Below, piece by piece: positions 1 to 8,094 of a stretch of 17,368 nt of DNA. Each line of letters opens with the position of its first letter. The stretch's first letter is position 1. Both the position numbers and the translations under genes were made by a program. The DNA lies in contig JAEZHX010000254.1 in assembly GCA_023436765.1 (NCBI GenBank), forward strand, positions 1 through 17,368. The letters are read 5' to 3'. The stretch comes from Bacillota bacterium (lineage in GTDB: Bacteria > Bacillota > Clostridia > Lachnospirales > Lachnospiraceae). The notes beneath the pieces are model-generated. The model had not been told where the DNA came from. It saw nothing but the letters and a program-made list of their open reading frames with translations, and did not search any database.

Positions 1-203
1 CTGGAGTTTTACTTTTTGCAACAAATGAAATGAAAATATGAAATAGTAATTTCACATAATGCAACATTGATATGTTTGTTCAAAAACACCAATATAATAT
101 TATGATTTATGACAATATTATATAAAATCAATAAATGATATACTTGCTATAGAAATTAGAACTAGTAAATATACACTAATTAATGATCTGGGAGGTTGTT
201 AAA
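1..203 (+). promoter_or_regulatory. A/T-rich leader and presumed promoter region of the aldarate operon
   Basis: This non-coding stretch precedes the first operon gene. It is very A/T-rich. A possible vegetative promoter is TTGTTC (76-81), a 16-base spacer and TATTAT (98-103), overlapping a perfect TATAAT at 93-98. No -24/-12 (TGGCAC-N5-TTGCW) sigma-54 element is visible. Upstream lie several TGAAA copies (26-30, 31-35, 39-43), a perfect dyad TGAAAT-AGTA-ATTTCA (39-54), and two direct copies of TGCAACA (17-23 and 60-66). These could be regulator sites, but that is inference. The promoter choice is uncertain because A/T-rich DNA gives many near matches. Confidence 0.4.
190..195 (+). promoter_or_regulatory. 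Ribosome binding site that sets the garR start at TTG 204
   Basis: GGGAGG at 190-195 lies 8 bases before TTG at 204. The upstream in-frame ATG at 183 lies before this site and has no ribosome site of its own, so it would place the Shine-Dalgarno inside the gene. Starting at 204 gives a protein opening MKLGFIGLGIMG, which is the usual N-terminus of the family. Confidence 0.75.
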
Positions 204-1088
204 TTGAAATTAGGTTTTATTGGATTAGGCATTATGGGTAAACCAATGAGTAAGAACTTAATAAAGGCGGGACACGAACTTGTAGTTTGCGACTTTAATA
301 AAGCAGCTGTCAATGAGCTGGTTGCATTGGGAGCAAAACAGGCCAATAGTGGTGCAGAGATTGCAAAAGAATGCAATGTAATTATTACAATGTTACCTAA
401 TTCTCCTCATGTAAGAAGTGTTGCACTTGGTGAAAACGGTATTGCAGATACAGCCGAGCCGGGTACAGTAGTAATCGATATGAGTTCCATCGATCCGGTG
501 GAAAGCAGAGCAATCGGTGAAAAGCTTGCTGAAAAAGGTATTGAACTTATGGACGCACCGGTAAGCGGCGGAGAACCGAAGGCAATTGACGGAACATTAT
601 CCGTTATGGTAGGCGGAAAGAAAGATACCTTTGACAAATTCTATGACTTATTAATGGTTATGGCAGGCTCGGTAGTATATGTTGGCGAGCTGGGTGCCGG
701 AAACATTGCGAAGCTGTCTAATCAGATTATTGTAGCCCTCAATATTGCCGCAATGTCAGAGGCCTTAACCCTTGCTAAGAAAGCAGGAGCTGATCCGGAA
801 CTGGTATATCAGGCCATTCGAGGAGGCTTAGCTGGATCAACAGTACTGGATGCAAAGGCTCCTTTGGTACTTAACAGAAAATTTGATCCCGGTTTCAGAA
901 TCGAATTACATATTAAAGATTTAAATAATGCGTTAAATGCATCACATGCTGTTAGTGCTCCGCTTCCACTGACCTCACAGGTAATGGAAATTATGCAGGC
1001 ATTAAAGGCGGATGGTCATGAGAAAGAGGATCATTGCAGCATTGTTAAGTATTATGAGAAGCTTGCGAACATTATCGTCGAGAAATAA
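204..1088 (+). CDS. garR: 2-hydroxy-3-oxopropionate (tartronate semialdehyde) reductase
   Basis: This predicted 294-residue cytosolic enzyme reduces tartronate semialdehyde to D-glycerate with NAD(P)H, the last step of the aldarate branch before glycerate kinase. It belongs to the beta-hydroxyacid dehydrogenase family. The Rossmann motif GLGIMG is at residues 7-12, the substrate loop DAPVSGG at 117-123, and the catalytic lysine in GNIAKLSN is Lys170 with Asn173 beside it. Its length equals that of E. coli GarR, and the N-terminus is nearly identical in pattern. I start it at TTG 204 rather than ATG 183 because of the GGGAGG site at 190-195. It is the first gene of the operon, 27 bases before gudD. 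Close relatives such as GlxR or 3-hydroxyisobutyrate dehydrogenase are possible by family, but the neighbouring aldarate dehydratases favour GarR. Confidence 0.9.
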   Translation: MKLGFIGLGIMGKPMSKNLIKAGHELVVCDFNKAAVNELVALGAKQANSGAEIAKECNVIITMLPNSPHVRSVALGENGIADTAEPGTVVIDMSSIDPVESRAIGEKLAEKGIELMDAPVSGGEPKAIDGTLSVMVGGKKDTFDKFYDLLMVMAGSVVYVGELGAGNIAKLSNQIIVALNIAAMSEALTLAKKAGADPELVYQAIRGGLAGSTVLDAKAPLVLNRKFDPGFRIELHIKDLNNALNASHAVSAPLPLTSQVMEIMQALKADGHEKEDHCSIVKYYEKLANIIVEK

Positions 1089-1115
1089 ATAAAGGATTAA
1101 AAGGAGAGTAGGCCT

Positions 1116-2441
1116 ATGACACCAATAATTACTAAAATGGAAGTTTATCCGGTTGCCGGCAAAGACTGTATGCTTTTAAACCTAAGCGGGGCACATTCAC
1201 CCTATTTTACCCGTAATATTGTCATACTGACTGACAGCAATGGCGAAAAAGGTGTGGGAGAAGTACCGGGTGGTGAGAAAATCACTAAGGCTTTGGAAGC
1301 TTCCATTGATTTGGTAGTGGGAACAAGTGTCGGAGATTACAAGAATACGGTATTGAAGGTTAAGAATTCCTTACAAGGGCAGGAGAACGACGTACGTGGT
1401 GCTCAAACCTTTGATTTAAGAACCGGAGTTCATGTACTGACAGCCATTGAAACACCCCTGCTGGATCTGCTGGGAAAACATCTTGGAGTTCCGGTTGCAT
1501 CTCTGCTGGGCGATGGAATGCAGCGTAATAAGGTCAGAATGCTGGGCTACTTATTCTATGTCGGTGACCGCAAGAAAACGGATTTACCTTATGATAGCTA
1601 CCCGGATGCAGAATGCGAATGGTATCGTATACGCCATGAAGAAGCTTTAACTCCGGATGCAGTTGTAGCACTTGCAAAAGCTTCAAAAGAGAAATATGGG
1701 TTTTCTGATTTTAAGCTAAAAGGCGGCGTATTAGAGGGTAAGGAAGAAATCAAAGCAATCAGGGCGTTAAAGGAAGCCTTTCCTGAAGCAAGAATTACAC
1801 TCGACCCGAACGGCGGTTGGTTATTAAAGGATGCAATTGAACTCTGTAAGGACATGCATGGAATCTTAACCTATTGTGAAGATCCCTGTGGTGCGGAAGG
1901 TGTATTCTCCGGTCGTGAAATTCTGGCTGAGTTTAGACGAGCAACGGGACTTCCTACTGCGACCAATATGATTGCAACTGACTGGAGGGAAATGACCCAC
2001 TCCATCGCACTGCAGTCTGTAACCATTCCACTGGCAGATCCTCATTTCTGGACAATGTCAGGCTCTGTACGAGTTGGCCAGCTGTGCCATGACCTGGGAT
2101 TGACCTGGGGATGTCATTCCAACAATCATTTTGATATATCTCTTGCTATGGTGGCACAAACGGCCGCCGCAGTTCCTGGAGAAATTAATGCAATTGATAC
2201 ACACTGGATCTGGCAGGAGGGTATTGAGAGACTGACCAAAGAACCTATGCAAATGGTAGATGGATGTATAGAGATTCCGAATAAACCCGGTCTTGGGATA
2301 GAGATCGATATGGATCAGGTTTTAGCTGCTCATGAAATATATAAGAAGAATTGTCTGGGTGCAAGAAATGATGCAATTGGAATGCAGTACTTGATCCCGG
2401 GGTGGAAGTTTGATCCTAAAAAGCCTTGCTTGGTAAGGTGA
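1116..2441 (+). CDS. gudD: Glucarate dehydratase (enolase superfamily)
   Basis: The enzyme dehydrates D-glucarate, and usually L-idarate, to 5-keto-4-deoxyglucarate in the cytosol. It is a Mg2+-dependent member of the enolase superfamily. At 441 residues it is close to E. coli GudD (about 446). The general-base motif KLK is at Lys200/Lys202. Metal and active-site positions appear at Asp230 (TLDPNGGW), Glu255 (YCEDP) and Asn284 (TATNM). The Asp308 (LADPHFW) and His334 (GCHSNNHFD) dyad sits at the expected spacing. An AGGAGA site precedes the ATG. It lies 27 bases after garR and 35 before the DapA-family gene. The inactive paralogue GudX is an alternative in enterobacteria, but all catalytic residues are present here. 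Confidence 0.95.
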   Translation: MTPIITKMEVYPVAGKDCMLLNLSGAHSPYFTRNIVILTDSNGEKGVGEVPGGEKITKALEASIDLVVGTSVGDYKNTVLKVKNSLQGQENDVRGAQTFDLRTGVHVLTAIETPLLDLLGKHLGVPVASLLGDGMQRNKVRMLGYLFYVGDRKKTDLPYDSYPDAECEWYRIRHEEALTPDAVVALAKASKEKYGFSDFKLKGGVLEGKEEIKAIRALKEAFPEARITLDPNGGWLLKDAIELCKDMHGILTYCEDPCGAEGVFSGREILAEFRRATGLPTATNMIATDWREMTHSIALQSVTIPLADPHFWTMSGSVRVGQLCHDLGLTWGCHSNNHFDISLAMVAQTAAAVPGEINAIDTHWIWQEGIERLTKEPMQMVDGCIEIPNKPGLGIEIDMDQVLAAHEIYKKNCLGARNDAIGMQYLIPGWKFDPKKPCLVR

Positions 2442-2476
2442 ATAGATAAATATGACTAAAAGAAAGAGGTGAGAAC

Positions 2477-3367
2477 GTGAATTTTAAACCACATGGTATT
2501 ATTCCTCCAATCATCACACCATTTACAGAGGATGGAAAATTTAATGAACCTGTATTTCGCCAAATGATCAATTTCTTAATTAATGAAGGAGTTCATGGAA
2601 TATTTCCTTTAGGTACCACCGGTGAGTTTTATGCATTTACGAATGAAGAAGCCGGGCATATCTTAAGGGTTGCCGTGGATGAGGCACGAGGCAGAGTTCC
2701 TGTGTATGCAGGAGCAAACCACATTACCACCAGAGGTGTAATAGAGCTGATAAGAATAGCTGAAGATGCAGGCTGCGATGCAGTGTCAGTATTAACACCA
2801 ATGTTTATATCACAGACGCAGGAGGAGATCTATAAGTATTATGCAGAAATTGCTGCGAGTACAAAGCTTCCGATTATTATTTATAATAATAAGCCGAAAA
2901 CTAATGTTACTGTAGAACCTGAGACTGTAGCTAAATTAGCACTGATTGATAATATCGTCGGCATAAAAGATAGTACCGGTGATTTTACCAATACAGAAGA
3001 ATATTTGAGACTAACAAGAGACAATGACAACTTTTCTGTATTGTTGGGCAGAGATACCTTAATTTATGCTGGCTTATGCTATGGAGCAACCGGAGCGATT
3101 GCCTCCTGCGCGAACATAGCACCGAGAATCGCTGCTGATATCTATGATAAATATGTGGCAGGGGACTTAAAGGGAGCATTGGAGGCACAATATAAGCTGG
3201 CTCCTTTGAGAATTGCTTCTAATATGGGCACGTTCCCTTCAGTAATCAAGGAAGGTCTGGTAATGAGAGGCTATGAGGTTGGAAAATGCCTTGATCCGAT
3301 TTCTGATCTTCATCCGGACCAAAAGGAGAAATTAAGAGTTGTATTACAAGAGTTGGAATTAATCTAG
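2477..3367 (+). CDS. DapA/DHDPS-family lyase, probable 5-keto-4-deoxyglucarate aldolase or dehydratase
   Basis: This is a 296-residue class I (Schiff-base) lyase of the dihydrodipicolinate synthase family. The family motif GTTGE is at residues 46-50, the proton-relay tyrosine at Tyr136 (IIIYNNKP) and the Schiff-base lysine at Lys164 (VGIKDSTGD). Translation begins at GTG 2477 after the purine-rich site AGAAAGAGGTGAGAA. Its place between gudD and garD points to 5-KDG as substrate. Two outcomes are known in this family for related sugar acids: retro-aldol cleavage to pyruvate, and dehydration/decarboxylation to 2-ketoglutarate semialdehyde (KdgD). GarR upstream and the lack of a semialdehyde dehydrogenase in the window favour cleavage to pyruvate plus tartronate semialdehyde, replacing GarL. 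A true lysine-pathway DapA is unlikely in this operon. The exact reaction is inferred. Confidence 0.85.
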   Translation: MNFKPHGIIPPIITPFTEDGKFNEPVFRQMINFLINEGVHGIFPLGTTGEFYAFTNEEAGHILRVAVDEARGRVPVYAGANHITTRGVIELIRIAEDAGCDAVSVLTPMFISQTQEEIYKYYAEIAASTKLPIIIYNNKPKTNVTVEPETVAKLALIDNIVGIKDSTGDFTNTEEYLRLTRDNDNFSVLLGRDTLIYAGLCYGATGAIASCANIAPRIAADIYDKYVAGDLKGALEAQYKLAPLRIASNMGTFPSVIKEGLVMRGYEVGKCLDPISDLHPDQKEKLRVVLQELELI

Positions 3368-3385
3368 CAGCAGAGGAGCGCTTCA

Positions 3386-4903
3386 ATGGGAATACCTTTG
3401 TACATTAAAGTGAAGGATTGTGATAATGTTGCCATTACAGTAGAGACAATCAAAAAAGGGACACTCGTAATGGATGGAGTATTGGCCAATGAGGACATTG
3501 CTCAAGGACATAAAATAGCTCTGACAGACATTCCGCAAAACAAAGAAATTGTTCGTTATGGTGTTATATTGGGCTATGCATTAAAAGACATAAAAAAAGG
3601 TGACTGGATTAATGAAAAAATGCTGGAGCTTCCAACACCCCCCGATCTAGACCATATGGATTATGCTGTCAATATCGTGAACGAACTGCCCGTAGCTCCG
3701 ATTAGGACCTTTGAGGGTTATCGAAATCCTAACGGAGGCTATGCCGGTACACGTAACATTCTTGCCATTAGCACAACAGTACAATGCGTTACGGGAGTGC
3801 TGAATGTAGCGGTTGAGAGAATTAAGAAAATACTGCTTCCGAAGTACCCCAATGTAGATGATGTTGTTCCGATCAACCATGCTTATGGTTGCGGAGTAGC
3901 AATTAACGCACCTAATGCAGTTATCCCCATCAGGGCACTTAGAAATATAGCACGAAATCCAAACTTCGGCGGAGAACTGATGGTAGTTGCTTTAGGCTGT
4001 GAGAAGCTTACGGTTGAAATGTTAATTCAGGAAAACGAAATAACTCCTGATAACGTAATTGTACTACAGGAACAGCAAGGCTTTGAAGCCATGATAAAAG
4101 CGATTATGGATATGGCTGAAAGCAAGCTGAAAAGACTGAATGCTAGAAAAAGAGAGACACTACCGCTATCCGATTTATGCATTGGTATGCAATGTGGCGG
4201 AAGTGATGCATTTTCAGGTATCACCTCAAATCCATCTGCCGGATATGCTGCAGATATGTTGGTTGAAGCAGGAGCTACCGTATTGTTTTCTGAGGTTACG
4301 GAGGTTCGGGATGGAGTTCATATACTGGCTGAGCGCTGTATCGACAAAGAAGTTGGTGACAAGCTGGTAAGGGAAATGAAGTGGTATGATCATTACCTAG
4401 ATGAGGGCAGAGTGGACCGTAGTGCCAATCCGACCCCGGGTAATAAAAAGGGTGGCTTATCCAACATCGTTGAAAAGGCAATGGGGTCCATTGCAAAAGC
4501 GGGAACATCACCGATTGTTGAAGTTCTCTCCCCCGGAGAGCTACCAAGTAAGAAAGGACTAATCTATGCGGCAACACCGGCGAGTGATATTGTATGCGGA
4601 CCAATGCAATTAGCTTCCGGAATAACACTACAGGTATTTATGACAGGTAGAGGTACACCTTATGGCTTGGCTGCTGCACCGGTAATTAAAGTATCATCAA
4701 GATCTAATCTTAAGAGTATCTGGGAAGATCTGATTGATGTAAATGCAGGAGTCATTGCAACCGGCGATGCCACAATAGAAGAGGTCGGAACTGAGCTTTT
4801 CCGGCTGATTGTCGATGTGGCTAGCGGACGAAAAAAATCATGGGCGGAGCAATACCATCTATACAATGATTTATGTATATTTAACCCGGCTCCGATTACG
4901 TGA
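3386..4903 (+). CDS. garD: Galactarate dehydratase (UxaA/GarD family)
   Basis: This 505-residue cytosolic enzyme converts galactarate (mucate) to 5-keto-4-deoxyglucarate, the same product as GudD. An N-terminal SAF-like domain (about residues 1-80, starting YIKVKDCDNVAI) is followed by the large GarD/altronate dehydratase catalytic region. Recognisable conserved blocks include NHAYGCGVAINAP (from residue 164), GLGCEKL-type ALGCEKL (202-208), MQCGGSDAFSG (from 268), RSANPTPGNKKGGL and IYAATPASD. The match to E. coli GarD (523 residues) runs along the whole length and ends in the same FNPAP(I/V)T. GAGGAG at 3373-3378 precedes the ATG by 7 bases. The gap to the upstream gene is only 18 bases, so the two are surely co-transcribed. 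Altronate dehydratase (UxaA) is a relative, but the galactarate-type SAF domain and C-terminus fit GarD better. Confidence 0.95.
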   Translation: MGIPLYIKVKDCDNVAITVETIKKGTLVMDGVLANEDIAQGHKIALTDIPQNKEIVRYGVILGYALKDIKKGDWINEKMLELPTPPDLDHMDYAVNIVNELPVAPIRTFEGYRNPNGGYAGTRNILAISTTVQCVTGVLNVAVERIKKILLPKYPNVDDVVPINHAYGCGVAINAPNAVIPIRALRNIARNPNFGGELMVVALGCEKLTVEMLIQENEITPDNVIVLQEQQGFEAMIKAIMDMAESKLKRLNARKRETLPLSDLCIGMQCGGSDAFSGITSNPSAGYAADMLVEAGATVLFSEVTEVRDGVHILAERCIDKEVGDKLVREMKWYDHYLDEGRVDRSANPTPGNKKGGLSNIVEKAMGSIAKAGTSPIVEVLSPGELPSKKGLIYAATPASDIVCGPMQLASGITLQVFMTGRGTPYGLAAAPVIKVSSRSNLKSIWEDLIDVNAGVIATGDATIEEVGTELFRLIVDVASGRKKSWAEQYHLYNDLCIFNPAPIT

Positions 4904-4947
4904 TAAATTAAAATTCCAAAAAACGATATGATAAAGGAGAGAGTGCT

Positions 4948-5979
4948 ATGAAAAAAATCGTTGCAATAATGCTGGTAGTTATTTTTACAATGTCTGCTTT
5001 TACAGGCTGTGCAACAAAGAAGAATTCGGATAGCTTTGATGGAAGGCAGGTTAGAATTGTAATCGGTTCTACTTCAACCTCCGGCGATACTTATATGATT
5101 TCAGATATAGCAAATCGATATCTGGCAAAGGCTTTGAATATGAGCAGCAAGATCGATGCAGTTGGTGCCGGCCCGGCATATGAGGCAATCGCAACAGCGA
5201 AGCCCAATGGTGATACAATCATGATGATGCATGATGGTGCTTATCTTGGGGTGTTATTTGGTTCCTTTGAAGAGAAGTATGCATTAGAAAACTATGAAAT
5301 CGGACCGCGTTATGGTGTCAATGCAGGTGCAGCTTTTGCGGCAAAAGCAGATGCTCCATACAATGACATGAAGGAAATGGCAGATTATCTACAGGCAAAT
5401 CCGGATTATAAAGTTCGTGTAGCGATTGAATCCGGCAGCGTTTCCCACTTAGGCTTTGTAGTATACTATCAATGGGTAAAGGATACCTATGGTGATGCTG
5501 TAGCAAAACAGATTATCGCTGTTGTCGGTGGTACAACCTCTGAAAAATGCCAGATGTTATGGGATGGTAATGTTGACGTAATCTTCGCAGATTATTCCTC
5601 CTTATTCACCTATACTGAGGAAGGTGTAGAGGATAAGATTAAGATGAAATATACTGCATTACTGGATAACATTGAAGGTATTGATGTTCCTTCCTTCGCC
5701 GATTTGGGAATTACATATAAGGGTGAGGAATTCAGATTTGCTAAAGATTTTGTCATCTACTTCCCGAAGGGAACACCTCAGACTTTAATTGATCAAATGG
5801 ATAAGGCAGTAAAGGAAATATGTGAGAATCAGGAATATGTAGATGCTATGAATAAGTTAACCTATACTGTAGATTACTTATCCGCAGCTGAGGCAAAGGA
5901 ATATATCTATAATAAGAGAGATCTGGCATCCGATATTATCACAAATGCACCTTCTCTGGATGAATTAACAGCTCAGTAA
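4948..5979 (+). CDS. tctC: Tripartite tricarboxylate transporter substrate-binding lipoprotein (TctC/Bug family)
   Basis: This 343-residue protein has a lipoprotein signal peptide: positively charged MKK, a hydrophobic core, and the lipobox FTGC with lipidated Cys21. It would be anchored outside the cell membrane and deliver substrate to the TctAB channel. The Bug-type pattern is visible in the first lobe, including VRIVIGSTSTSGD and AKPNGDTIMMM, which corresponds to the usual A-P-D/N-G-Y/D-T segment. It follows garD by 44 bases with no terminator between them and has a strong AAAGGAGAGAG site. The substrate is inferred to be glucarate and/or galactarate from the operon; the family as a whole binds many carboxylates, so sequence alone does not settle it. 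The 161-base gap to tctB holds a hairpin, which may let this subunit be made in excess. Confidence 0.88.
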   Translation: MKKIVAIMLVVIFTMSAFTGCATKKNSDSFDGRQVRIVIGSTSTSGDTYMISDIANRYLAKALNMSSKIDAVGAGPAYEAIATAKPNGDTIMMMHDGAYLGVLFGSFEEKYALENYEIGPRYGVNAGAAFAAKADAPYNDMKEMADYLQANPDYKVRVAIESGSVSHLGFVVYYQWVKDTYGDAVAKQIIAVVGGTTSEKCQMLWDGNVDVIFADYSSLFTYTEEGVEDKIKMKYTALLDNIEGIDVPSFADLGITYKGEEFRFAKDFVIYFPKGTPQTLIDQMDKAVKEICENQEYVDAMNKLTYTVDYLSAAEAKEYIYNKRDLASDIITNAPSLDELTAQ

Positions 5980-6091
5980 TATGCTAGGATTTATGTATAA
6001 AGCAATTCTTTACCTGTAATTAACAGGATGATCAGGTCTGGTATTGAATCGAAGAATAGGTTATATCAAAAGTGCTTAAGTAATTAAATAA

Positions 6092-6122
6092 GGGTGGGAT
6101 AAATGACTTCTATATCCCACCC
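6092..6122 (+). promoter_or_regulatory. Intercistronic 10-bp hairpin between tctC and tctB, without a T-run
   Basis: GGGTGGGATA (6092-6101) and TATCCCACCC (6113-6122) form a perfect G+C-rich 10-bp stem with an 11-base loop. It is followed by GTAAAAAGGAGG, not a T-tract, so it is not a standard intrinsic terminator. Its placement after the binding-protein gene and just before the tctB ribosome site suggests a processing or mRNA-stabilising stem that raises tctC relative to tctBA, as known between binding-protein and permease genes in other transporter operons. The function is inferred. Confidence 0.6.
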
Positions 6123-6140
6123 GTAAAAAGGAGGATTCTG

Positions 6141-6548
6141 ATGGCGGACTTATTTCGAATCAAAGTTGTCTATTCTACATCACATCTTTTGTTTCCTAAA
6201 ATTATTATTGCCATACTGATAATTTTAGCCGTTATTATGTTGATTCAGAGAATTGTAGACACGAAGAAGAATAAGAAACCATTTTTTAATAAGGAATTTA
6301 GGTTCTTTGAAAAAGATTGCGATAAAGTGAAGTTGGCAGGAAGTGCTATTTTATTGGTTGCATATTGCTTTGCCATGAATTTCATTGGATTTATAGCTGG
6401 TAGCATTATATTCATTTCTCTGTTCCATATTCTATTTGCGGAGAAGAGAACCTTAAGAAGAATTATTACATCAATTGGTATATCCACAGTAGAAACTTTT
6501 TTAGTTTGGTATGTGTTTGCTAATTTGTTATATGTTACATTACCATAA
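6141..6548 (+). CDS. tctB: Tripartite tricarboxylate transporter small membrane subunit (TctB family)
   Basis: This 135-residue integral membrane protein has the usual size and layout of TctB. Four hydrophobic segments are seen at about residues 16-37, 65-82, 82-100 and 107-132. A charged loop rich in lysine and phenylalanine joins the first two. The segment around AYCFAMNFIGFIAGSIIFI resembles the family core. An excellent AAAGGAGG site (6127-6134) precedes the ATG. It sits 161 bases after tctC and 20 before the large subunit. TctB sequences diverge strongly, so position and topology carry much of this call. Its role is as an accessory channel subunit of a secondary carboxylate importer. Confidence 0.85.
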   Translation: MADLFRIKVVYSTSHLLFPKIIIAILIILAVIMLIQRIVDTKKNKKPFFNKEFRFFEKDCDKVKLAGSAILLVAYCFAMNFIGFIAGSIIFISLFHILFAEKRTLRRIITSIGISTVETFLVWYVFANLLYVTLP

Positions 6549-6557
6549 AGAAAGGGT

Positions 6558-6563
6558 AGGTGA
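6558..6563 (+). promoter_or_regulatory. Ribosome binding site favouring the tctA start at ATG 6569
   Basis: AGGTGA at 6558-6563 is 5 bases before ATG 6569. The alternative GTG at 6560 lies inside this site, and the only purine run before it (AAAGGG, 6551-6556) would be just 3 bases away. The later ATG is therefore favoured, removing three residues. Confidence 0.6.
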
Positions 6564-6568
6564 ATGAT

Positions 6569-8068
6569 ATGATCTTTGGTGCATTGCAGTTTATTATAGC
6601 AGCATTGGGTTGTTTCATCGGTATTATATTTGGTGCACTTCCTGGTATGACTGCTACAATGGCAGTGGCCGTATTTCTCCCAATGACTTATGCATGGGAT
6701 TTGGGAACCTCCATGTATTTCCTACTGGGATTATATGTAGGCGGTATCAGTGGCGGTCTGGTTCCTGCGATTTTAATTAATATTCCGGGTACTCCTTCCT
6801 CCATAACTGCCGGCTATGAGGGCCATCCGATGGCAAAGCGTGGCGAGGGTGTCAAAGCACTTAAAACAGCAATTACAGCATCCTTAATAGGTGGCTTGTT
6901 CAGCTTGGTTGTTTTAGCATTTTTCACTCCTATCTTATCAAAGGTGGCAATCAGCTTTGGCGCAGCAGAAAAGTTCTTAATCATGATATTTGCATTAACT
7001 ATGATCGCGGCATTGTCAAAGGGCAATATCATTAAGGGTGTATTTACCGGTGTTCTTGGTATTTTCGTATCACTAATCGGAGTATATGGCTATAATCAGA
7101 AATTAAGGTTTGTTCCATCCTTTTTAACAGCTGATTTAAGAGACGGATTTCAGTTACTTCCTTTATTGATTGGTTTATTCGCTTTTGCTCAGATCCTTCA
7201 GGAATCCGAAGAGGGTATGAAGGCTTGTATTGTGGATGAAAGCATATTGAATGGAAAACAAGCGAAAAAATACAAATTTACTAAGGTATTTAAGGGTCAG
7301 ATTAAGAACATCATTCGTTCCAGTTCCATAGGTACCTTCATCGGTATTCTTCCCGGTATAGGTGGTAGTGCAGCTTCTCTGTTATCTTATTCTCAGGCGA
7401 AAACCTGGTCCAAGCATCCTGAGTTATTCGGTACAGGCATCGAAGAAGGACAGATTGCAAGTGAAACAGCTGACAACGCAGTTACCGGTGGTGCATTGGT
7501 TCCTCTGCTTTCTCTGGGTATTCCCGGAGATGCAACAACTGCAGTACTTCTTGGCGCCTTTACTTTACAAGGCATAGCAGTTGGTCCGTTATTTATTGAT
7601 CGTAATCCTGGCTTATGGTATTCTATCATTCTTGCATTATTAGTATGTAATATTATAACCTACGCATTAATGTTCTTCCCTGTGAAGCATCTTGCGAAGA
7701 TCATAAAGATACCAAAGAGCTATTTATATCCTGCGATTTGCTTATTATGCGTCGTTGGTGCTTTCTCAACCAGAAATGGTGTTTTGTTTGATGTTGTTAC
7801 CTTGGTATTGTTTGGTTTCATTGCCTATATCTTTAATAAAATCGACTTACCGGTTACTACCTTCCTGATTGGTTTTGTATTAGGTGGCGATATCGAGACA
7901 TATTTTATGGATTCCTTACAGGGCTCCGGCGGTTATTTGAGCTGCTTGTTTGCAAAACCTGCTGATTGGGTACTCTGGGTATTAATCTTTATTTCTGTTG
8001 GTTATGCTATTTGGGATGACCGCAGGGAGAAGAAAACTAATGTAGAAAATGTATTAAAAAGAGACTAA
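6569..8068 (+). CDS. tctA: Tripartite tricarboxylate transporter large permease subunit (TctA family)
   Basis: This 499-residue polytopic membrane protein is the translocation subunit of the TctABC-type carrier and would bring aldarate into the cell with a coupling ion. The family's internal duplication is visible: GALPGM (22-27) with NIPGTPSS (71-78) in the first half, and GILPGIGGS (259-267) followed by SLGIPGDATTAVLLGA in the second. Many hydrophobic segments run along the chain, and the length is standard (about 500). It ends with a charged tail, RREKKTN. It is the last gene of the operon and is followed by a strong hairpin at 8095-8157. I use ATG 6569 rather than GTG 6560 because of the ribosome site. 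Confidence 0.93.
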   Translation: MIFGALQFIIAALGCFIGIIFGALPGMTATMAVAVFLPMTYAWDLGTSMYFLLGLYVGGISGGLVPAILINIPGTPSSITAGYEGHPMAKRGEGVKALKTAITASLIGGLFSLVVLAFFTPILSKVAISFGAAEKFLIMIFALTMIAALSKGNIIKGVFTGVLGIFVSLIGVYGYNQKLRFVPSFLTADLRDGFQLLPLLIGLFAFAQILQESEEGMKACIVDESILNGKQAKKYKFTKVFKGQIKNIIRSSSIGTFIGILPGIGGSAASLLSYSQAKTWSKHPELFGTGIEEGQIASETADNAVTGGALVPLLSLGIPGDATTAVLLGAFTLQGIAVGPLFIDRNPGLWYSIILALLVCNIITYALMFFPVKHLAKIIKIPKSYLYPAICLLCVVGAFSTRNGVLFDVVTLVLFGFIAYIFNKIDLPVTTFLIGFVLGGDIETYFMDSLQGSGGYLSCLFAKPADWVLWVLIFISVGYAIWDDRREKKTNVENVLKRD

Positions 8069-8094
8069 CAAGGAACTGATTGAACAGCATAAAC

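Noticed and set aside
2477..3367. Lysine-pathway dihydrodipicolinate synthase (dapA) assignment
   Set aside because: The family match is real, but the gene lies between gudD and garD in a tight operon with garR and no lysine gene, so a sugar-acid lyase is far more likely.
4296..4628. 110-codon - strand frame inside garD
   Set aside because: It is antisense to the highly conserved galactarate dehydratase catalytic region and shows no family features.
6104..6127. Seven-codon frame in the tctC-tctB hairpin as a leader peptide gene
   Set aside because: The spacing to a ribosome site is poor and seven codons are easily due to chance. It is mentioned in a finding but not called as a gene.
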